Source: Cryptomeria japonica
Lineage: Eukaryota; Streptophyta; Pinopsida; Cupressales; Cupressaceae
Length of the DNA stretch: 64,000 bases
Direction of reading: 5' to 3'
NCBI RefSeq assembly: GCF_030272615.1
Contig: NC_081409.1
Location: forward strand, 614,960,755-615,024,754
Positions 25,500 through 37,630 of this stretch are shown in pieces. Each line of letters opens with the position of its first letter. The stretch's first letter is position 1. The notes beneath the pieces were generated by a model. The model had not been told where the DNA came from. It saw only the letters and a list, made by a program, of their open reading frames with translations, and did not search any database. The translations under genes were made by a program, and so were the position numbers.

Positions 25500-27020
25500 C
25501 AAATGTACATTAGTTCAAACTAGAAATGGGTAATACCTTTAACTTCTATCGGAGATACTCAAAAGTATCTTTTCATAATGCCTTCGTGAATATATTTGCA
25601 ATCTGCTCTTTTGTAGGTACATACTCAATCTTTACCTCGTTATCCAACACCTTTTCCCTCAAGAAGTGATACCGAATGGATCTATGTTTTGTTCTGGAAT
25701 GTTGTACTAGATTCTTGGAAATATTTATTGCACTATTGTTATCACACATAATAGAAATAGGTTCATTGAATGTTACACCAATATCCTTCAAAGCCTGATT
25801 CATCCATAAAATCTATGTGCAATATGTAGATGATACAATGCATTATGCTTTAGTTTTAGATGAGACAAAATCTTGCTTCTTACTTGACCAAGCCACTAAT
25901 CGGGAGCCTAAAAAGAATGCTCCACCAATTGTACTTTTCTAGCCATCAACACTTCTGACCTAATCTGCATCAATATAAGTTGTCAGAGTAAAATTTGAAT
26001 TTCTAGGGTACCATAAACCAAATTATTTTGTTCCTGTCTGAAGATTATTTTCACTGCCACAACATGAGACTCTTTCAGTTCTTGTTGAAATCTAGCTACC
26101 AAACAAACTGCATACATGATATCCGGTCTAGTAGCAACCAAATATAACAGTCTTCCAATCACTGATTTTTACTAACTTGCATATGCTTTAAGGGATTTAT
26201 CATCTTTTGTCAACTTGCATCCAATGGTCATAGGTGTACACACCAATTTGAAGTTCTCTAACCCAAACTTCTTCAACAATTCCTTGATGTATTTAGACTG
26301 AGAAATGAAAATTCTTTTATTATTCTAATTAACTTTCAAAGCAAGAAAGAAATTTAACTCACCAATCACGGACATCTAAAATTCCTTCTGCATCTCATTA
26401 GCAAATCTTCTACACATTCCTTCACTTCCTCCAAAGATTATATCATCAACATACACTACAACAATTAGGATTTTACCTAAATCAGTTTTTAAATATAAAT
26501 TATTGTTAGCTGAACCCTTTTGAAAACCTTGATCAGTCAAGTAGTTATCTAGCCTTCCATACCAAGCTTTAGGGGCTTGTTTCAGTCCATGCAGGGTCTT
26601 ATTCAATTTGCAAACAATGTTTGGATCATCTTTCAGCTTGAATCCTTCTGGCTGTTCAATATAAACTTCTTATTTCAACTCTCCGTTCAAGAATGTCAAT
26701 TTTACATCCATCTGATAAACCTTGAAATCCTTGAAAGTTGCAAGAGCCAAAAACATCCCGATTGCTTCCATCCAAGCAACCGGGACATATGTCTCATCAA
26801 GATCAATGCCTTGAATCTAAGTATAACCTTTGTAAACCAACCTTGTTCTATTTCTCACAACCTTTCCATCTTCATCCAACTTGTTCCGGAATACCCACTT
26901 AGTTCCAATCTCATTCCTATCTTCTGACCTGTTGAATAATTCCCATGTCTGATTCTTCTCAATCTAATCTAGTTCTTCTTTCATTGCCTTCATCCAATTC
27001 TAATCATTGCATTCTTCTTT
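25500..27020 (-). pseudogene. Copia reverse transcriptase and RNase H (degraded)
   Basis: The RNase H end (25573-25803) shows the Copia signature SIMCDNNSAINISKN and KHRSIRYHFLRE, with the C-terminal IANIFTKAL. The RT part (26376-26606) shows LHGLKQAPKAWY and YVDDIIFGG. That is the palm motif with both catalytic aspartates of the YxDD box. Upstream remnants such as DVKLTFLNGEL and GTKWVFRNK lie at about 26680-26930 in shifted frames. The enzyme would have copied element RNA in cytoplasmic particles. Several stops separate the islands, so it is not functional. Confidence 0.85.
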
Positions 27021-27599
27021 TATTGTTTTTGGTTTAGTCTCTGAAAGTAAACATAGCAAAACTTGTTCTTGAGTTGATTTTCCTGTTGTGATGATTCCTT
27101 TGTTCTTGTCTCCATAATTTGATCCACTGAGTGATTCTTCTCAACATATCTTGGGGTCTTAGATGTTGATGTCAGAGATTCTTGAGCTTCCTTTTCTTTT
27201 TCTCCTTCTCTGATCTTCTCTTTTATTTTTCTATCATATGGTTCATCAGACTCATATCCTACCAATTTGTCAGACTCTTTAGAAGTGTTTTCATCAACCT
27301 CCACATTTGCACTTTCAACAATCTTGTTCAGCCTTTTGTTGTAACATCGATATGGCTTGTTCCTTATAGAATATCTTAGAAATATGCCTTCATCAACTCT
27401 ATTGTCAAATTTTTTGAGATTCTCCTCATCTCTTCGGATGAAGCACTTGCTTCCAAATATCTTGAAATATTATTTCACTATCAGATTTCTACCATGTCAT
27501 AGCTCATAGGATGTCTTTCCATGTCTTTTTTGGTATAGAATTTTATTAAGAGTGTAGACTGCAATTGAATTGCTTCTCTCCAATATATTTCTAGGAGTT

Positions 27600-28530
27600 T
27601 TGCTCCTTTGATCTTTGTTCTAGTTGCTTCCTGAATTGTCTTGTTCATCATTTTTACTACAACATTTTACTGAGGTGTTCTTGGGGTAGATAACTATCTT
27701 TTAATATCATGTTTCTCACACAAAATTTTAAACTCATCAAAAGTAAATTCTCCTCCTCTGTCAGACCTCAAACACTTAATTTTTCTATCAACTTCATTTT
27801 CAACTTTAGCCTTGAATATTTTGAATTTTTCTAAATCTTCTGACTTCTCTCTCAAAAAAGCAACCCATGAAATTATAGAGTAATCATCAATCAATAACAT
27901 GAAATACCTCTCACCTTGTATGCTCCTTGTTCTAGTCAGACCACATAGATCTGTATGCACTAAATCCAACAATTCTAGTGGACAAATGCTCATTTTCTAT
28001 GTAAGTTTATCTTGTCTATTTTCCAACTTGACATTCTTTGCACATGTTGTTATCTGGTTAGGTTAGCTTCTATAAATCTCTTACTGTACTTGATGAACTA
28101 ATCTTCACTAGGTTGTCAAAGTTGATATGACATATTCTCTAGTGCCAGAGCCAACTATCATTGATCTGAGACAACAAACAATGCTTTGTAGCTCCTTCTA
28201 GTAGATACATGTTTCCACCACTCCTTTTCCCTACTGCAATAACAATTTTGGATCCTTTCTGAATCTCACAACCATCATCTTGAAAGACAACATTGTAACC
28301 ATTTTCACACATTTGTGAAACACTCAAAATATTATGATTCAAACCCTTCACATAGTAAACATTGTCAGTATTATGCTTTCCATCAAAATAAATGGAATCG
28401 ATTCCGACAATTTGTGTTGTTTGATCATCTCTAAACCTAACAGTACCACCATCATACTTATCAAGTTTCACAAACCTACTCTTGTCACTAGTCATTGATT
28501 TGAACATTCACTATCAATCAACCATTCATT
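27600..28530 (-). pseudogene. Copia integrase and pre-integrase region (degraded)
   Basis: The pre-integrase part (28139-28507) has the Copia pattern DGGTVRFRDD, YYVKGLNHNILSVSQM and NMYLLEG. The integrase core (27694-27993) has LLDLVHTDLCG (first Asp), FMLLIDDYS and CLRSDRGGEF (second Asp). After a stop, the segment that should carry the catalytic Glu reads NVVVKMMN, where the family normally has V-x-E-R. The Glu appears to be replaced by Lys. The protein would insert element DNA into chromosomes. It is broken by stops as well as by this change. Confidence 0.8.
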
Positions 28531-29507
28531 TCTATTTCTTCCAACATGTAAGGCAGTAGCAACAATCCTAGGGATATAAATCTTAGGAACATCTCTTTCT
28601 ACTAAAAATAAGCAATCACCATCTTCATAATTTGATTCATCATTTGAAATTCCAGCATCATCTTTGACATAATAGGATCTTTTATTGAATTCTCCTTTAT
28701 TTTCTCTAGATTTTTGTCTTGAATTCTTTTCCGAACACCTAGTAGTAATATGACCAATCTTTCCACATCTAAAATATTTAAGAGGTTAACATACCTTTAT
28801 ACTTGTCGATGTCTTTCTTCAGTTTCCTCATGAAATCGCTTCCATCTCATATGAACTTATATCTTCCTGATCTTCCTCAGATGTTTTAAATGTAGATTCA
28901 ATCTTAGGCTTGTCTTTTCCAAACTTCCTTACCTCAAATGCTAATAGAGTTCCATACAACTGCTCTCTAGTGAACTTTTTTGGATCATAGGTTTCTTCAA
29001 TAGCTCAGATCTTGTCACTGTAACTCTCCAATAGGGGCATCAAGATCTTCTCAATTATATCTTCATCTGAAAAAGTTCTGCCAAGCTCTCTGATTTCATT
29101 TACTGCACTGTCAACCTTCTAAAAAGAGCTAGTTATTTCCTCTCTTTTTTCCATTTTCAAGTTTTCATATCTGCACATAGTTGTTAGCTTCTTTGATAGT
29201 TTCACTATGTTGTTTCCTTTATAGATATATCTCAACTTTTCCCAAAACTCATAAGAAGTAATCAATGAAATAACCTTTGTCAATTCAGTCTTAGATAAAG
29301 CACTAAAGATAACATACCTTACCATTTCATTCTCTTCATAAGCTTGAATCTCATTAGGCATGGTAAGATAATTTGTTGGCTAAACATATTTAGTTTCCAC
29401 TTCTCTCTTGTATTGTAACCCAAAGATATCAAATAGCCTCTCATCTTTAGTTTCTAGAAACTATAGTCAGATCCCTCAAAGTTAGGAATAGTCAATTTAT
29501 GTGCCAT
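28505..29507 (-). pseudogene. Copia gag and protease start (degraded)
   Basis: The gag ATG is at 29507 on the minus strand (MAHKLTIPNFEGSDYSF), a typical Copia Gag N-terminus. The island at 29119-29361 continues with the Copia Gag fold (MVRYVIFSALSKTEL and EFWEKLRYIY). A CCHC knuckle (CGKIGHITTRC) lies near 28730-28770. The protease start reads WLIDSECSNQ near 28520, where the family has DSG, so glycine is replaced by glutamate. Stops and frameshifts occur between the islands. Confidence 0.75.
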
Positions 29508-29541
29508 CGGATCAGGATCTACCTCAAGCATTTAAGCTCTT

Positions 29542-30751
29542 TGTTGATCCTTACAACTGGAATGGTAACTAATTAATAAATCATAATTCAGAGATTGAAT
29601 ATTCTTAAATAGCTAACTTTTCCTATGGCAAAGGCTCATTTAGTTATCAACCAGGGATGTAAACTTGAAATGGACCAACACTATATGTGCACCAAGTTCA
29701 TATTGCAACCATCTTTTATGATTGTAGAAAAGGGAATTATTCTCAAAGTAAACACACAAAATCTTAAATGAACTAATACTTTAATCTTACAATTGGAAAT
29801 TACTTTAAATAATTACCGTTAAATGATAAAGTTCTAGCGGGCAACAAGAACTACTCTGCTGTTGTGGCTTCAGGAACAGACACATGAACTATTTCCAATG
29901 CCTGCAAGATTAGACAATTGCAGAAACAACTGCTACAAAAGTATAAAACTAATTGACACATACAAGGGATTACTCACCAAGTGCCCCCCCTTCAGTGAGT
30001 ATCTCAAGAACTTCAGATTACAATTATCTAATTATCCAAAATCGCATTGATCTCTTTATTTCATCTTGACTGAAAAATACATAAAACAATACCAAAAGAT
30101 TGTGTATTACAAGATACTATGGGTGTTCTCTGCTATCCCCAAGAGGAGAGAGATCCCTTTATTTATAGGAAAATGTATAAAAAACTTCTAACTGATCGAC
30201 AACATTCCTACGAAATAAGTGAACAAGATTTATTAACAAGAGAAGAAGTCAGCGCAGGACAATAGAACAACATCTGTCCTGCAACTGAGAAAATATAGCA
30301 TGACTAGCCTCCTAGATATAAGCTCCACTAAGAATAGTTATAAATTTTCATAAATCAATCTGCTGAAGAACTGGTCAAGTGGTTCTGATCATTACTGCAT
30401 TTCTTTGGCTGGGTTTGTGTTGCGGTTATGTATTTGATGATCTTTTGAACCATCATTTTTCCTTACTTCGCCTTTGCTGACCCCGCATCATGATATTAAT
30501 GCACAACAAACATGTGTATATACTAATGCTAACATGACATAATGCAAATCATATTAATAATTATTTTTTAGATATTTGCATAGATAGATCATTACATGAC
30601 ATCCTTAGGTATAAGTTAAACCAGTTCAGAAACACTTAAAAGGTATCAACTTAAAAGAGTATTATAATCCAAATGTTATCTAATCATAAGACCTAGGCAA
30701 GAGTATTGTATCAAAAATCTATCAAGATAGAGCCATTATTTAGGCTCATCA
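29542..30751 (-). repeat. 3' LTR of the Athila-type element
   Basis: About 1210 bp. On the plus strand it begins TGTTGATCCTTACAACTGG. It ends TTAGGCTCATCA, just before TCTCCCCCTAACC, the complement of a purine tract. The first 700 bp match 57946-58639. The right end is placed by the tract, not by a second copy, because the partner is truncated. Confidence 0.75.
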
Positions 30752-31327
30752 TCTCCCCCTAACCTAACTTCTTGCTGATCCTCCAACAACAAGAAAATTT
30801 TGGATTCCGACATTGATTCAGAAATTGCTTGGGGTAACCTGTCCAAAACCGCCTGTAGATAAGCTCCAATAGAATCCTTTGATTTTCTCCAATCTTTTCC
30901 ACCTGGTACGTTCTATTGCTTCATGGTATGGTGGATCACTGTCCCTGCATCCCATCAATGGCCATAGGAGGATTGGAGGCTGAAAGCTGAGAGGCAGCCA
31001 ATGCAGTCCCTTTGTTCTTCCCAAGTGCATATACTTGGGTGCTCTGTTTAATGCTGCATGGTAATTTTGTGTAGAGTGTGGCTCATATTGTTTCAACTCA
31101 TCTGTTAGGCTATTCTAGCACTGGACTACATGTCCTATTGCCTCTTGTCCTTCCCTTGGAGCCATTTATTCATATTCTCTATACACTTCTTCCCTTAAGG
31201 GTAGGATTTCCTTTGCATAATCTGGCTCGTATACAATCTTCTGCCAACCAAAGTAAAGTTGTCTTGGTTCTCTTGATGCAGACCTTAAGGGTAATGAAAG
31301 ATCAAGCTCTTCCTTGTGATGTACCTA
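30752..31327 (-). other. 3' untranslated part of the Athila-type element
   Basis: It lies between the 3' LTR and the Tat insertion. A 92-codon frame at 30818-31096 has no recognisable domain. The region follows the stop codon of the post-pol ORF once the Tat insertion is subtracted. Confidence 0.5.
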
Positions 31328-31332
31328 AAACT
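31328..31332. repeat. Target-site duplication aaact (left) of the Tat element
   Basis: Matches aaact at 49828-49832 exactly. Confidence 0.9.
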
Positions 31333-31494
31333 TGTTGTCCTTGATTTCAGCACGACCAAAATCATGAGGCAACCCTACAAAACTGGTCCATTTCGTACTT
31401 TACGACCTCCGGGAGAGCTTGATCGACTTCGTCGGTTAGCTCGTTTAGCTTTTCATTTTTCATTTTTAGTGTTTTCTAAGTTTTTTTCAAATTA

Positions 31495-32600
31495 TGCAAT
31501 TTTACCTGCAGGTCGGACTTTCAGACTTTAAAGTCCGACCTGCAAGGACTTTCTTTGCAAATTTTTGTGCACATCGGACTTTATAGTCCAAGGTACACAT
31601 GTTTGGTTTTTAGCCTGCAGATCGGACTTTAAAGTCCGACCTGCAAGTAGTCTTCCCCTGCAGTTCAGACTTTAAAGTCCGACCTGCAGGCTGTCTTATC
31701 GGAAAAGTGCATGTCGGACTTTAAAGTCCAACTTGCAAGGGTTTTAGCTTGCATGTCGGACTTTAAAGTCTGACATGCACTGCGTTTTTAGTAATTAATG
31801 CAACATTTATTATTAATTAAGGGGTTTATTTAATTGATTTTGCATTTCATTTCTTCATTATTGTTTATGTTTTTCCTTCTCCATGCGTGTCTTCCATTTT
31901 TGCTCGCCAATCTTGTGGATTTGTCGCGTCTTCATCAGATTTTTCCTCTCATTTTGGTGGAGAAGGTAGGTTTGCGTTTTCATTTTGGATTTTGCATTTT
32001 CTTCGCATTTTGCGTTTTTCCCTTTGTTTCTCTTTGCCTTATTTATTTTTGTCGCTTGTTATTTGTTTGGTGGTGTCTTTTGAGGGTAATCAGACTTTTA
32101 AGTCCGATTGCCCTCCTATTCTTATCTTTCTCCAACCTGCATGATGGGGTTTGAAACCCGATTTTCAGTTGTATGGAGCCCTCTTCACATATCAGACTTT
32201 AAAGTCTGATATGCAGGAGGGTAACCTTCGCATATCAGACTTTAAATTCCGATACGCGAAGAGGAGAGGATTTTATTGACATGTCGGGTTTCAAAACTTG
32301 ACATGTCAATCAATCATTTTTTCCCAATCAGCACATCAGACTTTAAAGTCCGATGTGCTGGTTTTTCCAAAAAGTTTTACCCTTGCACATCAAACTTTAA
32401 AGTCCTATGTGCTAATGATCTTCCCCAGATTGCACATCAGACTTTAAAGTTCGATGTGCTGATGACTTACCCAAAATTGCACATTGGACTTTAAAGTCTG
32501 GTGTGCAGATTAATATGCTTATCCTTTCACATCGGACATTAAAGTCTGATGTGCAAATTTTATTTTCTAAAGAGCATGTCAGACTTTTTTCCCCGACCTG
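31495..32600. repeat. Array of about 17 palindromes centred on GACTTTAAAGTC (left LTR)
   Basis: Units sit roughly 45-50 bp apart in two clusters (31495-31790 and 32085-32600). The core is TCGGACTTTAAAGTCCGA. The outer arms differ from unit to unit (CCTGCAGG, CACAT/ATGTG, CATAT/ATATG, GCATG/CATGC) yet stay mostly complementary within a unit. One unit (32278-32307) replaces the core with a GGGTTT/AAAACT type. Mutations are now scattered over the arms. Confidence 0.9.
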
Positions 32601-32732
32601 TTATTTTTGGTAGTTTTACTCCTAAGCCTATTCTGAGTGTGATTTTTTTGATCTGATTGAGAAAAATTGACTTTGATGATGATGATAACTAGCAAAAGAG
32701 CTAATCCTCAGTGTTGAATGCAGTCATCATGA

Positions 32733-35700
32733 ATGTCAAAGCTCCCTCAAGATAAATCTAAGCCTTCCACGAGTCAGTTTAAATCTTCTCCGGGTAAAAC
32801 ATTAACGAAAAAGATGAAGTACAAGTATGATAAGTACTTGAATATGTACCCAACGAGTTCACTGGACTCGAATATCAAAGAGATCAGCAATACTAAGATT
32901 GGACATGTCAGTATGAAGGAATTTATTAACCGAGTTGAGAAAGCTCCTGCTCGCCTAACCAATATGATCAAATCTGAGTTGCATAATTATGCATCTTTCC
33001 CGGTTGCAACTCATGATCTAGAATTTGTACTTGCAGTAGTAGATCACTTTGACCCAAATACAAGACAGGTAAAGGATGCTGATCAAAATGTTATCATGAC
33101 TCTAGATAGTGTATTTTTCAATAGTGTCTTCAAAGGCTCTCCAGTTGAAGAGGTAGCTGACATTTCTCAAGAAAGTGCTCAAGAGTACTATGAGAAAAAT
33201 GAGGCTAAATGCAAGAAAGTGATCAATACTGTGTACCTCTCTGTTGCCAAACATTCCCCTATCACATGATGGCCCAAGTTCTTCCACATGAGTGATTTCA
33301 ATGAGGAATACAATGAAATGGTCACCATGTTGTCAAGAGTGAAGGGGCTAAAAGAATCTCATTACTTTCAAACCTGGATGTGTTACTACATGAATATAAT
33401 AAGGAAAGGGGCTACAAGAATTGACTGGGGTGAACAGATCAGTGATGCACTCTATGCTCAATTGAAGGAGGTCAAAGTAACACTGAAATTTTACATGAAC
33501 TCATACCTGGTTTATGCAATTGCTTCTATGAGGCAATATCCAGGTTTATCTACCAAGGGTGATAAGGGATTGGTGCCTGTCTGGGAGTATTATGATCAAC
33601 TTACCATCGAGAATCAAGGTAGCCACTTCAAAAGAGTTAATGATGCCTTCTTTGATATATGGAAGTGCATGTTTGATAAGAGCCTGCAAAAGCAGAGATT
33701 ATTAGAGGCTTCTTATAAGAGGGAATCTCACTTCAGATGTGTTTTCCTTCAATTCCCTACATTCACTTACATCTGAATTGGATTTTTCTCAGGTGAGCCT
33801 TTTATTCTACCAAGGTTTCCATCTGATAAGATCATTCTCATGGAGTTGTGTAGATAACTAATTTATGTGCATGAAAAGGAATCACAAGCAAATAAGAGTG
33901 GGTTGAAGTTCTTAGAATCAATGGATAGGTACTCAGTCCTAACCAACCGTAAAGACAAGAACATGGAGGAAGAAATACAATGGAATACTATAAGAAGATT
34001 CAAGGCATGAAACAATTTTGACTTTCATGGCATAAAGAACAAATTCAAGAGGAATTATATCCATGTTTACAGGTTTGAAGATGCATGGGTGGACTGTCAA
34101 AATGAGGAAGATATAAGAAGGATGGATTTTAGTCGACTTACCCTGGAACAGATAGAAAACTTCGATTTAGAAAAAATCTCAATGACCATGGAAGACACAG
34201 ATGACATAATAGACCCTGTCTATTATGAGAAGAAGATTGTTGATTATCCACTCCCTCCAGTCCAATGATAAAAGAAGGAAAGCAAATCCATCACTCAACG
34301 GATTGCTCCCATCCTAGCAAACACCAATGCTTGGCTAATAAAGAAGAATCTTAGGATAAAACAACTGCCTGCTAGTTCTGGGGATGATGATAATAGTGAT
34401 GGCCCGTTTGGCAAAATGGCTAGAGCTGAGACAAGAACAAAGAGAAGGGAAGATCCACAAGCACTATCCTCAGCTCCCATAGTACAATCTAAGGGGAAAG
34501 GTCCCAAAATTAAATTTACAATTAAAGGGTCCAAATAAGGCGAGTCATCATTAGCAATGGAGGGGACAGTCACAAATGAGCCAGAACAACCATCTACCAT
34601 TGAAATTGAAAAAGAGAAGGGGACTGAAGAAGGTGAAATTCCTCAACAAGAGGAAGCACAAGTTGAAGAAACATCACATCCAGGTGAAGTTGATTCCCAG
34701 ATCACTTCACAGGTACCGACTCATTTTGAGGTGATCGTCCACTCTATTGATTCTGACTCTAATCAGGAGGATGAAGATTTTCAAGATGGGGATCTAAGTA
34801 TGGGCATGGAGTAGTCAGAGGTTGCTCAACAATTTTTCACACTAACCAATTTCTCCAATTTGGATGATTTTCCTTCATCCACAATTGAATCTACGATGCT
34901 GGATTTTAATGAAGCCTTGGAAGGGGCATTTGAAGATCAATCTATAGTGAACTTACCTGTTACTATAATCAGAACAAAAATTCCACCTTTGTTAAGTACT
35001 GAGGTTTCATCCACAACACCTTCAATTCTCCCATCTATAACTAAAGAGATGTCAGCATCAACAATTGTCGCAACATCAACAGGTGTCCCACAAGATACTT
35101 CAACATTGATTCCAATGACAACACTCATAACTGCTGCAAGCTCCAGTCAACCTGCTCCTGAAATCATAACTAAAGATTAGCAAGGAGCTACTACTCCATC
35201 AACCAATCTAGAATTACCACCTTGGATGGAAGTAGTGGCCCCTAAGAGGAAAAAATAGGTAATTTCTCAAGATGAGTTTGATTTTGAGCAGTTGGTTTGT
35301 TCGAAACCTAAGGGAACAAAGAAGCCAAAGATGGTATCTCGGGTGCTAGTAGACCTGACTTCTAAGAGAAAGTATGCTGAGGTTATGGTGCATCATCAGA
35401 TAAAGATAAAGGCAACATACGACCCAAGGATTACACCATGCAAACCATAGAGCTCGCAGTGGAAACATATGAGAGTATTAAGTTGGATTCTTAGATAGCT
35501 TTCAACTCATTGTTACGAAGATTTGATCAAGAGAGGGATGCAAAAAATGAATTGAAGTAGAAATGTGAACAATTGACCAATGTTCTTCTGAAGGTCATAC
35601 AATCTTCTCAAGAAGTTGAGCTCATAGGATCCTCAATGGACACTAAAGCTCTAAAGAAAATTGAACATGTAGGAGCCAAAGGTTGAGTGATGGATGAGTG

Positions 35701-36030
35701 GATTTCACGGCTAAGGTCAGAAGGCTCTCATCTTCTAAGTTCAATAGTTGGACTATTGGCAAATTTTGTAGTAATCCAAAGTCAAATGCAAGAACTCAAA
35801 ACTTCATTATCGCAGGAGATTGAGGAAGTTGAGAAAAGTACAACCCTTTGGAGCAAGATGGAGGACTTCAGGATAGATGTCCTTGTTGAAAATAAGGTAA
35901 TTCCTATAAGGGAAAAGTATATCTAGATTTTGTCATTATTATCTCATAAGAAAGAGACAATAAGGTTGATGATTGCGGAGCTGAAAACCGAGAGAAGAAG
36001 GAAGGTGATGACGAGATTGATCTCATTTTG
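32733..36030 (+). pseudogene. LTR-resident ORF of the Tat element, left copy (degraded)
   Basis: The first frame (178 codons) starts MSKLPQDKSKPST. It contains EFINRVEKAPARLTNMIK, then FVLAVVDHFDPNTRQVKDAD and VIMTLDSVFFNSVFKGS. After a stop the product goes on from 33288 (MSDFNEEYNEMVTMLSRV, FYMNSYLVYAIASMRQYP). A middle part, rich in Glu, Thr and Ser, covers about 34557-35180. A C-terminal part predicted as coiled coil runs to the deletion near 36030. The same layout is in the right LTR, so it was part of the ancestral LTR. I do not recognise a named family. The fold pattern is reminiscent of the post-pol ORF of the Athila element. At least six stops or shifts make it non-functional. Confidence 0.7.
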
Positions 36031-36493
36031 GAAATATTTTGATAAATTAAGTAATTAGTGGTAGGCTTTGTATTACTGTAGTTACTTTTAGTTTAAAGGA
36101 TTAGGAATTCATACTTGAAGACTTTGATCTACGAGTTAAATTTCTAACTTTTTGTAATAATCAGTTTGAGTTAGTATTACATTCAAGAGAGAATTTGTGC
36201 TACTTGATTGTAAGTTTTAGTGTAAGTTGTTAGATTCATTGTTCTTTTCTTTAAGTTTCTAAAACGATAGAGAAATTGTAACAAGGTAGGGGGAGAATAC
36301 ATAGACTCTGAAAAAAGAGAGTTATATGCCCAATACCAACCCACAGATTTTGATTTCTTATTAATTAGAGAAGAAATTTCAAAGGGAACCTCCCCTTGAT
36401 GAGAGGAGAGATTAATTTCTCAACATAGCTGTGTGTGAATTATATATTTTGCCTTTGGCACGCTGGTGACAAATTATTTACCCAATAGTTTTT

Positions 36494-36511
36494 TGGCGAC
36501 TCTGCTGGGGA
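36494..36511 (+). other. Primer-binding site of the Tat element
   Basis: TGGCGACTCTGCTGGGGA, six bases past the LTR end. It is the tRNA-primed start point for minus-strand synthesis; the form matches that of Tat/Ogre elements. Confidence 0.85.
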
Positions 36512-36599
36512 GCGACGTGCAACCGGTATTTTCCCATCGGGTTGCAGCGCTCTTTTCATTGCAATATCATTTTTTGCTAATTTTCTCAAAAATCATAAT

Positions 36600-37345
36600 C
36601 TGGCTGATCGAAGTTACACTCGTGGGCAATGATTAGCGGGAGTTGTTGATCCTACTTTTGAGTTTCTGCAACAACGTAGTTTTCCTTTTGTGACACCTCC
36701 ATAGGCTAGTTCTCCTTTGTAGTGGACATGAAGTTTTCCTCCTTCTACACGACGATCTCCCGTACCAAGTGAGGCATCAAGTTTTCAAGTTTTATTTGTT
36801 CCACTTACAAGTCATTTTGTAATACCACCCTATAATCCATTAAGGATGGTCACTTCTAGACCTTGGGGTACTGTTTTTGGTCCCTTGAACTTGATTGCAC
36901 CTTTGCATGAACTTCCCAAAGGTACACAGAAAAAATTACGCAAATTTATTGGGGGATGGTTCTCAGCACTCGAACAAACACATTGTTGCCTTCTACATCA
37001 CATGTGGAGTCCTAGGTGCTGAGCATGAAGATGTTTCAGTGAGACTTTGCATAGAGCTACTGCTGATTGGTTCTATCATCTTATGAATGCTTGTATCACA
37101 AATTGGGCAACTCTCAGAACATTGTTTGAAGCAAGGTTCAAGTTTGCCGAAGATGATCATGCACTGCTAGCTCAGTTAACTCAAATGAAGAAAGAACCTC
37201 AGGAAGCTATGCATGAATTTGTAGCAAAGTTCAACAGATTGCACAATCACATTCCAGTTGCTTCACAACCAACCATTGGAAACTTGAAATGCTTCTTCAT
37301 CAACGCTCAATTGCCAGAGGTGAGCTTTCTTTTGTGAAGGAATAA
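36600..37345 (+). pseudogene. Tat gag (degraded)
   Basis: The clearest island is 37047-37337: ADWFYHLMNACITNWATLRT and MKKEPQEAMHEFVAKFNRLH. It carries the W-(F/Y)-x-L and F-x-x-R-F-like patterns of retrotransposon Gag. The preceding part (GGWFSALE, and a stretch up to about 36895) is shifted. No CCHC knuckle was seen. It would have formed the particle. Confidence 0.7.
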
Positions 37346-37630
37346 TCCTACAGATTTGGACACTACACAATAGTTGGCTATATCGGTCGAAGATGATCTT
37401 ATCATCACCGGTAAGATAGGAGAGATCCCAAGAATGTTAGAAATAATCAAATTGCTGATTTACCTATTCCTTCAATGATTTATGTTGATCCCATGATACA
37501 AAAGTTAGCAAATGAGTTGTTGGCACTTAAGAAGAAAATTTCCTCACAAGGAAATATGTCTTATTGTGATGTTCCAAGAAGGACTTATCCAAACAATTCT
37601 TCCAATTACGCCATGCGTAATTAGAATAAA

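Larger units (their letters stand above)
31333..36487 (+). repeat. 5' LTR of the Tat element
   Basis: It starts TGTTGTCC and ends TTTACCCAATA, where CA of the partner has become TA. It contains the palindrome array (31495-32600) and a long degraded ORF. Relative to the right LTR it lacks about 800 bp, with the break at about 36035. The right LTR lacks about 730 bp that are present here (about 34205-34938). The ancestral LTR was therefore near 5.9 kb. Confidence 0.88.

Noticed and set aside
31495-32600. CRISPR-like array of spaced repeats
   Set aside because: The repeats are palindromic with variable arms, lie in both LTRs of a plant retrotransposon, and have no cas genes or unique spacers.
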